Source: Strigops habroptila
Lineage: Eukaryota; Chordata; Aves; Psittaciformes; Psittacidae
Length of the DNA stretch: 64,000 nt
NCBI RefSeq assembly: GCF_004027225.2
Contig: NC_044278.2
Coordinates: 56,909,743 to 56,973,742 of the forward strand
Direction: 5' to 3'
Shown in pieces: positions 21,438-36,100 of the stretch; position 1 is the stretch's first letter; each line of letters starts with the position of its first letter. A model generated the notes under the pieces. That model had not been told where the DNA came from. It saw only the letters and a program-made list of their open reading frames with translations, and made no database searches. The translations under genes and the position numbers were made by a program.

Positions 21438-24400
21438 ACCAAGCTCCAGTTGATGTCTGATAGCCAGAAACCCAGGTTTGCATTTGCAGTATTTGTGGGG
21501 CAAATGTTTGTAAGCGTAATTTCCAGATAAGAAAGAGAGCACTGAGCTCTGCACTTTCTCTCTTTTGCTTCGATTTACTGCACAATCACAGAGCCATAAA
21601 AGATTGGTGGCTTTATAGGGTCAGTCTTATCTACGTATTGATGTTTTCAGATGGAAATACATGCCTGCGGGCATGGACAGGGCTGTCCTGTGGCACGCCA
21701 AAGCACTGGCATCTTCTCTCCGAGATGGCTTGGTAAACAGCGATAGGAAAGAAAAGTTCCTTATAAGGTGTGTGCTTTAGATGGGAACGTCGCTTTCTGG
21801 AGCTCCAGCTTCTTGTACAGTTGGAACTAAGGGTTTAAAGACTAGCCTGGGCATGGCAAGTTGTTCGGTATTGCACAACTCTTCCCCTGAGGTATAGAAA
21901 AGGCATTTATTTCTCAGGCATGAAACAGTTTCCTATCATTAAAAATAGTAGGTACTGAATGTTCTCTGGATCCTTTCGGACACCGCAACTGTCATAGCAC
22001 AAGCTTCTTTAGAAACTCATATTATTTGGCGGGGGGAGAGGGGGGGCTTTTAGAATTACTCTTGAGAATGCAAATGCAATGGATATTGAAGTAGATGCCC
22101 AAAAATCAAACTAGTCAATTTCTTCATTTGTTTTGCTGCTTCCAGCAACAGGGGGGTTTTATCAAACACCCAAAATGCCTCACTCAGGTAGTTTTTTCTG
22201 CCCTATGCAGAATGAGTCCATCTATTCTCATGACTTATGTCTGTAAATGTAGTAATTACGAGTTTAAAGAAAAAAAAAATTATTATATGTGCTGTACTTC
22301 CTATGCATAGTCTGCCAGAAATCTTCACTAGAGGCTTGGCTATGCTAAACAAAAAGTGTTGCAAGGAGACATTCCTTGCAATGCTTTGAATTTTGGGGCT
22401 TGTACAACCAGCTAACAAGCCCAGGGGCAAAGGCAAAGCTACTTCTAGCTCTCACAGGCTTCATGATCAATTGGCAGTCGTCTTTTAGGTAAAGTTCTTA
22501 GGAAAATAAAATGCTCCCTGCACATCAGATAAACGTTGTTCCTCATTCACATGGAAGCCCTGCCTTGACCACTGCTCATCCTGCAACTGGTGTGGAAAAC
22601 GAGCAATGTATTCTCCAGATGCTGCCTACTGAATGAGGAAAAGCTGAATAATGCAGGAGGTGGGGATCCAAGGAACTGAGAAGTGGGAATTCAATCCTTG
22701 TACAGGGTTGATGAAAATAAATCTCAAGCTATTCTCTCATCTGACCTTTAGCCTGAATGACGAAGTAATATTGATGGGTGGAAAGGATGTTATTATGCCA
22801 TTCATTAGAAAACATATTGTCACATGAGCCTGAGATTGCATTAGCAAGTACGACTTTGTCCTGACTCTAGAATATTTCACCTATCAAGAAATATATTTAG
22901 TCACTTTTTCTTGTGGTTAAAAATCAGCATTGTCAGCATTTCCTCTACATTGGTGCTTGCAACATGAAGCTGTTGGCTTGGTTTTTATTATGATCCTTCT
23001 TCAACCAAAATATAAACACAATCCACTCTTTTTCTGTCTTCCATTTAAAAAACCACACCTCTTTGCCATAGTCTCTCTCTTTTTTCTTTTTTTTTAATAA
23101 AGCCACTTTAACACAAATTTGCAAGATTTCTTTATCCGTGCAAAGCATTGTACATGGCGCATCTAATCTAACTACTACTGTATTAAGAAAGAGACAGTGT
23201 CTTATACACGGAATCAGTAAGGTTGCTTATGGCTATGATAGCACAAAAAATGGAGCTTCATCAGGAAGTTTAACGCTGTCACACATCCTGTCCCATGGTG
23301 TCATGCTTCCTGTTGACTCCCTGTTAAAGAGATGGGAATCAGTTGCAAGGGCTAAGGGAAAAAAACAAAAGCAAGATGGATTGAAGCTGACTTAATGCTG
23401 TTGTTACTAGACACATTGTTTACAGCGATTGTCTGAAAAAAAAGTATACACCTAAAAACAGTTTAGCAGTGCAAGCAGAACATAAAAATTATGAAAAGAA
23501 AGTCAAAGAAGTGAAATATTTGAAATACTCCTTTCATGAGTATGTTGTTCTCACCCTTCCAGAACGTCCTAAAAAAATTCTTCATAGCATGTCTGCAAAA
23601 GTCAGAGCTAAAGGAACTAGCTGTAAAAGAACTGAACCTGGTATCCATGGCAGTATAGCGACAAGAGTGTGGGATTTTGCCTGTTCCTCTCTGGAAGATA
23701 GGCAAATGAGGCAGGACAGAGCATTGCACAGAAGTGCTGGATTTAGAGAAGGCTCAATCGCATCTGTATGGCATTGCACTGCACCCAAAGAGAAGTATTT
23801 TAAGTTAATAAGTATTCCTTAAATTGTTCCTTCAGTTTTTTAACTGAAGTTCTGCATGTCAAAACTGTGCAGCCTTACAGCCTGTGACTGACTTGTAGCC
23901 CACGGGCACCTTAGTCTGTTTAATGCGAGCTTAGAAAGAAGTAAACAAACTTTTTTTGGTCAGGACATTGTATGGAGGTGGCATGAGATGAAAAAATAGG
24001 CACTATATAGTGGGAGAGTAGAGGATAAAGGGAGGCATGGGAAAGGGTAAATGTGGATAAACTAAAACTTTATGGGGAAAAGCTAGAGACAGGAGGGGAA
24101 CTAAAGGGTATGAGACTGATGTGTGGTGGCAGGGAGAAGCAAGAATTCAAGCTGTAGAAGTGGGATCCACATTAAAGATGTGGATATACGTAATAGGAAA
24201 AGCTGGACTCCGGCATGGTGGAAGTGATGTGTGTAGGGGCTTTTTACTCTTTGCTCCACTATCCACATAACAAATTGGATGAACAGAATAAACTGTGAGT
24301 CCCATGCTGTAGAAGCACTGGACTGGAAAAGGAAGGCATAGGAGTAGGAGGTTAATGTCACTGCATGTAGGTCTAACCAAACTGTAATAGCTGTAGGACT

Positions 24401-27400
24401 AAACTGTTAGCCATAGAATAATAAGAAGCTGGGCATCTCCTGTGAATGTCCAGTGCCCATGTTTAAAAATCTAGTTTCAGGCCTTGAGGAAAGAGAGCCA
24501 TATTTCCAACAGAAGCCAGCAACTGGTTGTCTTTAACAACCCACCCATGCGTTTGAGTTGCACATATCTTCTCTATGTAGTTATCCTCTGCTGCTTCCCG
24601 AATCTTCTGTGTACAGTCTTGCAAGAAGGATGGCTGGTGAAGATGCACATACCATGCTGTGGCTTTTATTTTTTTTCTCTTTCTTCTACTTTAGATCTAT
24701 ATTTCACTTAGAATTGTTTTCACACTGACAGGAGTAAACAGAAACTTCTCCATCCCAGCAAATTTCTGTCTTCCAGTTACCACATGTAGCATGACCAGGT
24801 ATGAATGGAGGTGAGATTGTCACTGAAGAAGAAATGCTACTTAAAACAGTGCCCAACAGGTTGATCAGAATTTAAAATAATATTTTTTAAAGAAATATAA
24901 CAGTGCTCCATGACCGTTGTGTTTGAGACTGGCGATGCACATCAAGGTTTGTCACTCCCTGGTACCCACACAGTTGTTTGTGTCTTCTGGAACAGAGGAT
25001 GAAAGATACAAATGCTGCTGATTCCTCACTGCCCTGGGGTGATATTGCCTTACCTATATCACATTAATTTCTTTCCAGGTAACCTGCTTGCACAAGCACT
25101 AAAGCATGATAGTAGGCACTGTGCCCATACTGGAGAGCCTACACTGAAAGAAGGATTATGAGGCATAGGCTGCATGGAAGTGCTTCTTGTCCTCCCCAGC
25201 AAATAGAGGAGACGCTCTCACAGCTCTTGTTCTTCCCCATGTCCATCCTGAGTGATGTGCTTCTTCCCCCTTCTGAAGTCACTCTTGTTTACAACTTATT
25301 TGTGAACTGAGCAGTTCATTTTAAGGGCAGTGTTAAAAATGGAACAAAATGGAACTGGTTTCTTATTCCAGTGAGGAATCATCTCATTTGCCATGATATC
25401 TCTCCCTCCCTTTCCCATCTCTGTCTTTCCATCAGAGGATGATTCTAGTTAACATGAGTAGAATGTCTCTGCCTGCTTTCACTAAGGTCTGCCCACTGAT
25501 ATTCCTTGGGCTGTGAACCCGCAGGACAGGGCATATACATCCTGGAAGATATGGAAGTGATTTGAACATCACAGGCCCCTGGTAGTCTAGAAACAGTTTA
25601 ACAGTGAGGACCTGGAACGGACTTAAAGCTAGAGTATTGGTGAGACACAAACAGCTTAAAAAAAAGGTTGATATACAAGGGACCAAAATGTCCAAGAAGG
25701 TCCTACCCATTCTCTATTCTTAAAAGTAGGAATGCAAAAATGCTAAAGGCAAGATATAAAATGAAAGAAGATAAAGAGGCAAAAATGGACAGAGGGGAGA
25801 TGTGAGAGAAAGAAAGAATGAGTAGAATAATTTGCACTGGAGGGGAAATTTTCAATGGAGTATTTTAAATAAGAGCAAGTAAAACATTTATTAAAATTTG
25901 TTTTGGGTTCAAACACTCATTTTACACCATCATAAAAACACTGAATGTAGAGAGACATTTGGGGCACAGCTTATATACACATAGTGACAGTTTATACTGA
26001 AGATGCTTCTAGTGTTTGGGTTCCAGAAGAGTTCAATATTCTAATAAATAGTCTGCAGAATGGTTTAAAAGCTAGTAAATAACTTAGCAAGCTGAATGCA
26101 CTAGGATAAGCTAAAGCTGAAAGTTCATTCTTTCAAAGCAAGATGCAGAATGAAGAGTTTCCTCCAGTAAGGGAAGCTTTGTCTTACCATAAGCACTTGG
26201 GAGCAACAGTGATAAGCTGTGCAGTGATTTGTGCAAACCAACAGATTCAATGTTAGTTCAGTAACAAATGACAATTGTGCAAATGAAGCGAGTGTGTGCA
26301 AAACCACTGAAATCTTTCTGGCAGCATCTAGTGTGAAAGGCTAGAGAGAGGTCATGTATGTCAGCGTCATCAAGACACATTAGAGTCCCTGGGATCCCAG
26401 CCAGGTTGGAGGCAATTTTTTGATAGTATCTAGAGTCTGAATGCAACTCAGGACATTCATTTACAATGAAAACAGCCTTTGTGAAAGTCAGGTTGTTTTA
26501 TTTATCCGTATCTAGAGTCACACTGCATCCACGGTAATCTTGCTGTGCTGAGATCCTACCATTCATACTCAAATCAAACCACCACTGTACGCACAAGGAA
26601 TTCTGCCTTTTCATATTATTTTCTTAAGTGCTTGCCTGGGTGTTACATACGTTTCTTTCATGTTGTCTGCCTTCTATAGCGAAATAGGCATTAGCTAGAA
26701 ATACTTGTTACAATGACTAAGCCTATGAGAGCAGGGAATGTTGGGAACGCCAGAAAAAAGACCACTAATTGTTGAAATATATTTTCTTTTTTTTTAAGAA
26801 GTTGCCCATCTTATATAGCAGATAACAGAGAAATTTCACTGCAATAGCAAATCAAAGTGGGTATGTTAAGATTTCTAATAAAGCCTAGACAAGAGATGTA
26901 ATATTATTGTATTACTGCCAAAACTGTAGCAAGGGTGGGGTAAGAGAGGCACCAACTGAGGAAAACAAGTCCAAGTCCCCAAAGCAATGGCTGCTGCAGG
27001 TGGAGGTGATGTGAGGGTGAGCAGGAGGCAGCTACAGATGAAAGTAAGCACGGCAGGATACAGAGGAGGGGAATTCAGAGGAATGGGAGCTGCCTCAAAA
27101 TATCCTGCTACCATTCTGCAAGGTGTATAATACTCTGTAACAATAAATTCCACTCTTTAACATGCAAATGAAAAGCCTACATCAGGAAGCTGCTCCAGCA
27201 TAGACTAGGTTGGGTATTTTAATACGGACAACTGTAAAAGCAGCTTTTTCCATTTTAGGTATAGTTGATCTGGACTTGCCTGCCCTTCAACCATTAAACA
27301 TACAGCAAAGGGCAGTGCATCAGCTTGAAAAATTATTTAAGCTAAATAGTATTTCTTTCTTTCGCGTACAGTATTGTGGCGTTATCAAAAGGGATGACTG

Positions 27401-30400
27401 GAGATGAGAATTGCAGGTGGCAGGCTGCTGGTCATTTAGGCACACTAAAAGGTATTTATTTGCCTCATGTGTCTTCAGTCATCTATGAAATGGGTGATAA
27501 ATCAAAGCTAGTCACCTGCCCTCCTTGATGAGCTAGTGGAGAGAGATGGGTGGCCATCTCCCCGTTCCCACGTATGCCCTGGCTGCCCAGGCTGTGCGTA
27601 CCAGCTTGCACTTCTGCCAGATGGGAAATGCCCACAGTGTCTCCAGCTTCAGAAATGATGTGAATGATGGGCAGGTGAGGTCCCACCAGTGGGCTCCGGC
27701 TGGTGTGAGTGGCCGAGACAGACCCACCCTCATGTGTCTCAGTGAGAGAGGAGCCTGCTTTCAGAAGCAGCGGTCTGTGCTCCAGCAGCAGAGAGCTTGC
27801 TGTTCACCACAGCAGGGGAGATGGGGCCAGGAGTGTGGGTGACGGCCCTGCAGCTGCGGGGTTATGTGCCAAAAGGAGAGGTCTCAAAGCTGTCTCCTAA
27901 GTCTTAAACTGAGATTGCAAGGCTGGCCATTAAAAAGGATAAAAAAGATTTGTTTCCATTTGTAAATACAGCATCAGTCCAACAACAATCACTGAGAGAT
28001 GGTAAATATTGATCCTGAATACTGACCCTTTATACCCAGTCACTGTGTTTATACTAAGACGTGTGTTTTGGACAATAAATGAATTGCTCTACATTCATTC
28101 ATGCTAAGGGTTATTTGGCCAGAAGAAATATATCATAGATGACACTTTACCCAGCAGGATGTACACTGGACAGTTATTTTGTATAGAAAAAATAGCTAGT
28201 GTATAATTTGCAAAATGTAGAGAATTTTAAGGATTGGCTGTCTCTTCATTGGCAGATACAGTCTTTTCACATTATATGAATTACGTCAGGTTCTACAGGA
28301 GACATTAAATCTATTAATGCTATGTTTTAAAACATTTTACTGTCTTCTAACAATGTAAAATATACGTGGTGTTGATAAAATCCTGCACAACATTTTCATA
28401 ATACAGGAAATGTGTTAGGCAATTAATACATGTTTTTCACCTTTTAGTTTTCATATATGTCTGTATTACATATGGACATGTCACTTAGAATACTTTTAGG
28501 CTGGACTTTGTGTTTAAATAACTTCAGCTCTGTCCTCGTGTTAAAGCATTTTAAAATAACTTCACTACCACTGAGCTCATTCAGAAGAGATCAGTAACCT
28601 CAGTGCTTTGTAATTATTTTTCCAGTCTAAGCACAATTAAGATAATAATTCTCAAGTCTGAATAACTCTTTATAGCATATTTTCATACTCTATGGAGTTA
28701 TGAAATAATTCATAGATAACAACTTTCATGAAGTACTTGCTGACATTTTAATCCCAAGTTGTCATTATGAGCAGGACATGCCTCTTGGAGATAGCGCAAT
28801 TGGGACACTGCCCAGGTGATTTATAACTTGGCCCTCATTCCTCCTGCTGGGATTTTCATATGATGTTCATGAAAAGGACAGTGACAGACATAATTCTGTA
28901 GTAACCACCAAGGAAGCTGTATTCAGTGACATCTGCACCCCCGGTCGTCCAGGTGACGTGGGTTTAGAACAAGGAAAGAGCCAGGGAAGTGGTGCTGGAG
29001 GGGATGTTTTATATCATCAGGGAAGTGCATTTTGTAAGGGCTTTGAAAGGTGATTAATAGCATTAAGGGAAAAAAACCCAACTTATTATATCTTATTATA
29101 TGCTGATCATGGAACCTGCTGGCAAAGGCTTTTTCTTTTAATCAGTGCCTTTTGTTTCCTTCCACCCTGGCTGCCAGGTTCATCCCATGGCGCAGGAGCT
29201 GGGATGCCTGCTCACGGCTGCCTCGCTGCATGGCTGGCAGGAGGTGCTGGTACTAAGCTGAAACCAATGTGTACCTTGCGTTTGGAAACCAGATGCATAG
29301 ATATAATTATGCTAATCAGTGGAGTTTTGCCCCTCCCACTTTTCCCATCACTTCCAGCTGCAGCACTTTTATTGTAATTGAAGTAGTATTATGCCACATT
29401 AATTTTAATTTTCCATAATACCCCCCACAGTTGGTGTGTGTCTTCATAACTCAGGGCCCATTTCACAGATGACTCATGTAATAGTCAAAGTTATTAATTT
29501 ATTACAATACTGCCTGCAATTCCAATTTTTACAGTGTTCCTACATTGCTCACAGACTTAAGATCTGGAGCCACTCTTATTACTTATTAGTCTAGCAAAAT
29601 AATTGGAAGCGTTAGTATAACTATGGTTTTGTAGGGCCCCGGGCCATGGCATTGCATGCTGGAGTGTCAGTGGAGCCTCTTGTCCCATCTAGGTGACTCG
29701 AAGCTTCCCAACCAGCCTTCATCTGGTCCAGGAAGCACCTTTCTTCATGAGCAGTCCCACAGGCTGTGATGGAGCGACTCTGAGGTACGCCTCCATGCCA
29801 CATGAGTCAGGACACCAGAATGTGCCCCTTAGGTGCTAATTAAAGTCCACTTCACACACAGGAATATACTTCCAATTAACATAGTAGCCCTGGATTGCGC
29901 TGTGGGATGTGGAGAAGAGCAGAAGCTATTGCAGAAAAAAAGTAATTAGAGTGTTTAAATGACAAGGCCCTCGTGATTAGTCTATGTCGACGTATGAATT
30001 ATCCCACAGTAACCCAGCTCCAGGTTCCAAACCAGATGCTCATGTGAAGGTTTTTCCAGGACTTTCAAGAGCCGGGCTTCTCAACTGTCCAAAAATCTAA
30101 GAAATTTGGGCTTTTTCAGTTTCCTCGCTCTTGAGCTTCCCATGTCACTGCACGGTAAGGAGCCAGAGCTATTGGCTGTTCAAAGACCTTGAGGAAGAAT
30201 TTGCAAAGGACAAACAAATATGTCATTTAGAATGCTGTCCTGGAAAAAAAAAAAATCTCCACAAATCTCCCTCCATGGGAAATCTCAAAGTTTACTTTTT
30301 TGTTTTGGAATGACTTGTCATTTTGGAATTTCACTTGGAATACAGATTCAAAAAGTCTGCCAATTCAAGTCTCAGTGGTGATTCAGCTGTTACTCATCCA

Positions 30401-31100
30401 TAAAATTCATAACTTTATGTCCTGTTTCTTAATTCATAGAAGTTTATCATCAGTTTATCATTACCATTCCTCATCCTTCCTCAAATGCTATCCAAAGCAC
30501 TACTCAGCAGAGAAATAAGGAGACTGTCTATCTGAAAGACTGTGCTGAAGCCCAGGATGTTTATTTTTCTCCTTGGAGCTAATGTATTTTGCTTTTTATT
30601 CTCCTTTGTTTCAGCAAATACTGCATCAAGCCCTTCCATCATTTTGAACCTAAAAACTGTGAATGCTGTACCAAAGATCCACTTCCAACAAAAAAACCTG
30701 TGCCATTGAGTGGTCCTCCCATGTGCCCTCTACATTTGCGAGCAATAATGACATCAGACTCCATTTCCTGCAGCTACCTACATTGGCTTCAGATGCACTT
30801 AAATTCTGTCTCTCTTGTAGTGGTCTTGTAACGAGTATTTATATAAAGCTGTCATCACAGTGTGTCCACAGTTTGCAGTCCATGCCAGCAGAATAAGGGG
30901 TCTCAGCACCAAAGAAAGTCTTGAGTTTAGCCATAAAAGCAAGCACAAAAAGCAGTTTAAGATGTAGCCAACTAGAAAAAGGGTGTTGGCACTTCCAGTT
31001 CGTATTTCTTTTGCTAAATCATTTACTTTTACAAGTATTTAAACAAGCACATGGTGACAGGCACACAACTTTTGAGTAGCTTTGTGTTTCTGATATTGTC

Positions 31101-31130
31101 ATCATGTGACATCATGTGACATCATGTGAC
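31101..31130. promoter_or_regulatory. Three perfect 10-bp repeats of ATCATGTGAC (E-box/M-box array)
   Basis: Three exact head-to-tail copies of ATCATGTGAC. Each contains TCATGTGA, the E-box core preferred by MITF/TFE-type bHLH-ZIP factors. The 10-bp spacing places the sites on the same face of the helix. The copies are visible directly; any regulatory role is inference. Confidence 0.6.
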
Positions 31131-32849
31131 AGAAAATGCTGTTGCCTCCAACAGCAAACAAGATGCTTTTTGAGTAAGCTGCTACAGAAAGTTCTGCTCT
31201 CCTCCTTTCCTTTCCTTACTTTCTTGTAAAGAGTCTGGTAAAGAGTCCTCCCAGAGATTCCACCAGCCTTCCCCTTTCAGGTCTTCCCAAATCTGGCTGG
31301 AAGAAGCCCCTGTTCCACTTTTGGACACAAAGTATAAACAAGCAGCATCAGAATCTTGCCAAAAAGTATCTGGTTTTGAAAAGTATTATCACCATCCTGG
31401 AATACAGAAGCCAGGATGACTAGGTCCATATCTTGGTTAAACACATTGAACTGAGGGAATCATGACTGATGGGCTGAATGAGCACAGCCCATGAGCCCAG
31501 AACAAGATAAAAGCACGGTTCCCCTCCTCTGCAGCCCGCATACTTGGATGGATCCTCATGCGTAGCAAGAAAAACAGAATTATCTTGCACTGCTCTAACA
31601 GAATAGTCTCTTTTGGTTGTTTTGATACTACATTTGCTTTGCTTTACCTTGTCTGGTGATTTCTACCACTAAAGAAATTTATACTTGGAATACACTAATA
31701 TATCACCGGAATTTATTGGGAAAGCAGAGATTGATAAAAGTGTTAAGTGATAAAAGAAAGCTTTAGAAGAGGTTAACATCTGAGAATGAAGAACCTAACT
31801 GTTACAAAACCACAATGCATAGTATCTATTCCTGAAAACCTGCCTATTTGATCAGTCTGCTGAAAAACATGCGAAAACGCAAGCGGGAGTGACCGTCAGC
31901 ATCCCCATGACACAGAGTAACAGCGATAAAATACCTAAGAGTCTACTTTGAGGTAAGGCATTGTGTTTGGAAGATGATTCCTGGTTTAATTTGAGAAGGG
32001 ATGCTGGGCGTACAGCCCATTTCATTATACTGTTATAAGCTGTTCTCTCCTTTTCATTCTTTACAGACAGGGTCCTCTACCACCAACAGTTTCATGAATG
32101 GAGGGCTGTAGGAACTGCATTCATTTCCAAGGCTTGCTGTTAAGGGCCAGAAATAATGAGGGCTGATAGGAATGGCTGGATAAAATGGCCAAGAGGTAGA
32201 AACTTAATAGATTTTATATAAAAATAGGATGGCACTTATGAGCTCCAGCTCTTGGCAATGAGGGAAAGTGCAAAGTGATTATAGCTCTGTTATGGCAGAG
32301 GCCTTCCCTTCTCAGTACTCACAGGTGGCCATTCAGTGCTTTCACACACCTGCAGCACTGCGCGAATTACCATCCTTTGCTAGGAAATCCCTTTCATTTG
32401 CATTGAATTAGGTCATTGTCCAGACGCTTTTCCCACAAGTGCAGGAAAATTCATAGATGCTTAGAAAAAGAGAAAGGATGCTTCCCATTTCCGAAAGGAG
32501 CAGAGGTGGGTAAGTAAAACATCCGAGAAACGACGCTAAGCACAAAACAATCCTGCTTTTCTACTTTTAACACATTTTCTTATTCCTACTGATCTGTGCT
32601 GCTGCTCAAAAGATAATCCCACTCAGTGTAAGTATACCCGCAGAACCAATCAAAGACAACAAAGCATATACAGCTGCATATTAAAAATGACAGGCACAGT
32701 GTAGCCTCACAGGGGTGGCTTCATACATTAATAAGGGCAGAAGCGCGGCTGCTTGCATCTCTCTGCTGCTGGCTTGCTGAAGCTGTGGGTGTTGAGGTGG
32801 TGTCAGACGCAGGAGCATAGGGCTCCCAAACAGCACTTAGCTCCTAATC

Positions 32850-32962
32850 TTGCCAAAGTGCTTTACAAACATTAAGCCAATCTCATGGCAGCGTGGAGAG
32901 GTAGGTGTTATCTCCTCTGCTCAAAGTCAGATAACTTGTGTAACCACACGTGGAGTCACCAT
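32850..32962 (-). mobile_element. MIR-like SINE relic
   Basis: CCAAAGTGCTTTACAAACAT, then GAGAGGTAGGTGTTATCTCC and CAAAGTCAGATAACTTGTGT follow the order of a reverse-complemented MIR-type SINE (gcttTACA..., gaggtaggt..., aaggtcac). Strongly diverged, consistent with great age. Confidence 0.6.
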
Positions 32963-33007
32963 GGCAGGCCCAGAGAGAGAATAAAGAAATATCTGATTTT
33001 TTTGCCA

Positions 33008-33155
33008 TATCATAGAATTATCTAGAATCACAGAATGGTTTGAGTTGGAAGAGACCTTAAAGATCATCTAGTTCCAACCCCCTGCCATGGGCAGGGACAC
33101 CTTCCACTAGACCAGGTTGCTCAAAGCACCATCCAACCCAGCCTCGAACACTTCT
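33008..33155 (-). mobile_element. CR1 LINE 3' end, reverse orientation
   Basis: ATCATAGAATTATCTAGAAT, then ACAGAATGGTTTGAGTTGGA, GATCATCTAGTTCCAACCCC, CTGCCATGGGCAGGGACACC and ACTAGACCAGGTTGCTCAAA: the reverse complement of a CR1 3' terminus. Confidence 0.97.
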
Positions 33156-36100
33156 GCTATGGTTTTCTGCCCTGTCTTACCTCCTGAGCAACCCTGAGCA
33201 AGCCATGATGTATTAACTATCTATTTATTAGATATCCTAATTGCTCTCTATTGAAACTATCCCTAACTACTGGCCCCATTTGTTTCCTCAAAAACTGAAT
33301 AGCAAAATTTGCCCTGAACACAGACAGTGACTTAAACGCAGCCACTTCAATCCAACACTGAGGAACATCTAGCATTTAAGGACTATTTTATTGCCAGTCA
33401 GTGCTTATTGCCTACTATGGCTTCAAGCAGACTTTCCATCTCAGACTGTAAAACTTCATTCATGTGACTCTCCGAAACTGGCAGCGGCACATGCTAGTCT
33501 TACAAATCAGAAAAATGTATTTTCCAGCTGTTTTTGCCAAGCAGCGAAGAAAGTCCACCAGCAGCAAAATGGGTGCTTGTGTAACCAGCCTCAGTCAGCT
33601 GGGGCTGGGTGTACATATTATTATTTTTAAATATTTAATTAATGTTTAGAAGAACCTCCCACAGGTTCTTAATGCTCCATGTTGCACTTGACTTGCCTTT
33701 CGTAGATGAGACTCTAAGAGAACAAGCCTCGTACTCGTTTTGGAGAGGGGAGACTGTAAAATGTGAAAAACCATGTATCACGGTTTCTTACACTTTTAAT
33801 GTACCTCCTGTTTTACAAGTGCCTCTCTCAAGCTGTTAAACACCAGCTGTTTTCTTACAGGCACCACAGGAGAAGTGGGACTTGAAAACGCATTACTGGA
33901 AGATGAGATGACCTCAGGGGGCTTCTTTCATGCAGAAGAGGATGCCATGGAGCAACTTACAGGAGGGAAAGGAGAGAATAAGGTATCCTCACAGATATCA
34001 CAGATAAAAGGGCTGCAAGATATGTAACCTATTGACATTAGATCTTAATCTTCCTGATGGGTGTTTGCCTAGTAAGACGCAATTTGATTTTCAGTTCAGT
34101 TCAGAGTTGGTTAGGTTTTCTTAACACAAGCTCTAGGACTTGCTTGAATTAATGCATTCCCCAGCTCAGTAACTGCAGCTGAAGCAGAAAATATCTCTTG
34201 GAAAAGTCTTTCATTTTGATTTTGAAGTTACTTGTGAAGAAGGAATCTTTGGCAAATTGTCCAGGGTGTATTTTCCTTTCCAGCTAAGGCAGTTTAAAAG
34301 ATCTATCAGGATGGATCCGAGAAGCTTGTGTCATCCTTTAAACTTGTTTTTCACACTGCGTCCTCCTTCTTGTTTATTACTCGAATGGCATTTTCATAAA
34401 CATTGCATTTGTCTCTGTGTATTCTCAGCCTGTAAAGACCTGTGCTGCACAAACTACACGACTGTCATAAATGACAGGACTGCAGCTGAAGACAGCAGCA
34501 ATAACATCAGGCTCTGCAGACAGAGTCCTATTTTTAAATCTTTGCTTTGTTGAGAGGGGAGGGGGTTTCCTGTGAATATAATGAAGCGGCGGTTGGCTGC
34601 ATGCTACAAATAATTTCTTATGCAAATTTTACCCAAGGTTGTGCTTACAGTTCTATTATAGCTCTGAATGGGCAAAATAAAGTCGCCATACAGGGGCAGT
34701 TCATTAGAAATAAAAAAGAAGTGATATGTCATCTTCATGACAAAAAGATTAAAATAACTCTCTCCAGAGAAATAGGCACATAAAAATAATGAACCAATTG
34801 CACTGTGTGCAACACAGCTCTAACCTGTCTAAGCCAGAATCTATAGGAAGCTGTGGGAACCTCCCTGTAACCATCAGTGTGCACTGCACCAGGCTCATGG
34901 GCTTCTGAGCAGCAGCAACCAAGAACCTCAACTCTAATCCTGCTCCCCAACTGCAGGAGAGCTAAATTTCTGCAGATTACTATAGCAAAGCAGTGAGATG
35001 TTCATGTCCTCTAAATCCTGCAACAAGCTTCCCAAGACCCTATTACACCACTCAAGAAACAGTGGGAAACAATACTCTAAAATAAAGCTTAATTTCATCA
35101 TTTAATCTTTCTGATAAATGCAACGAGGATTTAGTCATTCATTATTTACTGCAAAAGTGGATTAAAATGTGCCCACCACTGAAATCAAAACAAAGCTTTT
35201 ACACTAATCTCAGTAATAAACAGTCCAGTCATTTATTTCAGGTCTGAAAATATATGTGCTGCAGTCGAAAAAACTATTATAAAAGCTAATTAGCTCAGTA
35301 CAGTTAATTGATGTGTTCTGTGACACCCTTAGAATTTAAATTCTGTAATTTTAAGTCATACATTAAATAAAATTAAGAAACATATTTTAATTCTTAATCC
35401 CATTAAGCATGCACTGTATTTTAAACATGAGGGAGCCTGAAATTCACAGTAGACGTTTAATGAATAATCAGATCTGGAAGATAAAATTTGGCATAGCCAC
35501 AGAAAAAGCCTGGTAAAAACCAAGCCTGTCAAGTTAATTAAATAAGTCTGAATATACTGTATGGTAAGAAGTTTTGCTGGCATTTATGGGGCTTGGGGTT
35601 TGTGGGGTTTTTTTCGTTGTTTTTTCTTTTTTTTTTTTGCTTTAAAATGAATTTTGTGATATAGGAAAAGAAAAGAGACAAAGTCTACAGCATATAGAAT
35701 TATGAAACTTGACAAAAACTGTATTTAAATATTTAGTACCTACTGAATGTACTCCATGCTTTTTATACAAACATACCTTCTTAGAAAACTCAGTCAATAT
35801 TTAACAGTGTATTTTCATAAATGGCTTAGCCTTACAACCCTTTAACCTGATGAGTCATTCCAGATCATGCTAGAGCTTACTCATGAGGAAGAATGTAATT
35901 TTTGGATCCTTAGCTTCTGACCTCACAAAGCATGATGCAAACTTTACTACCATGAGTGAGAAAACTAAGTGCGGTATCAGGGCACTGGAATCTCCTGATG
36001 AAAGAGCCGGAGGTCTTGTGCTCCTTCATGGGTAGCTCCTGCTGCCTGCTGACTACCACCCCTATCCATGCGAAAAGCTGCTCAAGTGGATCAAGTGCTT

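Larger units (their letters stand above)
20966..33007. other. Intergenic, left part
   Basis: No exon recognised on either strand. Contains a CR1 fragment (21306-21437), a MIR-like relic (32850-32962) and an E-box triplet (31101-31130). A GC-richer block at 27.5-27.9 kb has overlapping meaningless frames. The 28.0-28.8 kb stretch is AT-rich, low in repeats and may be conserved. Confidence 0.6.
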
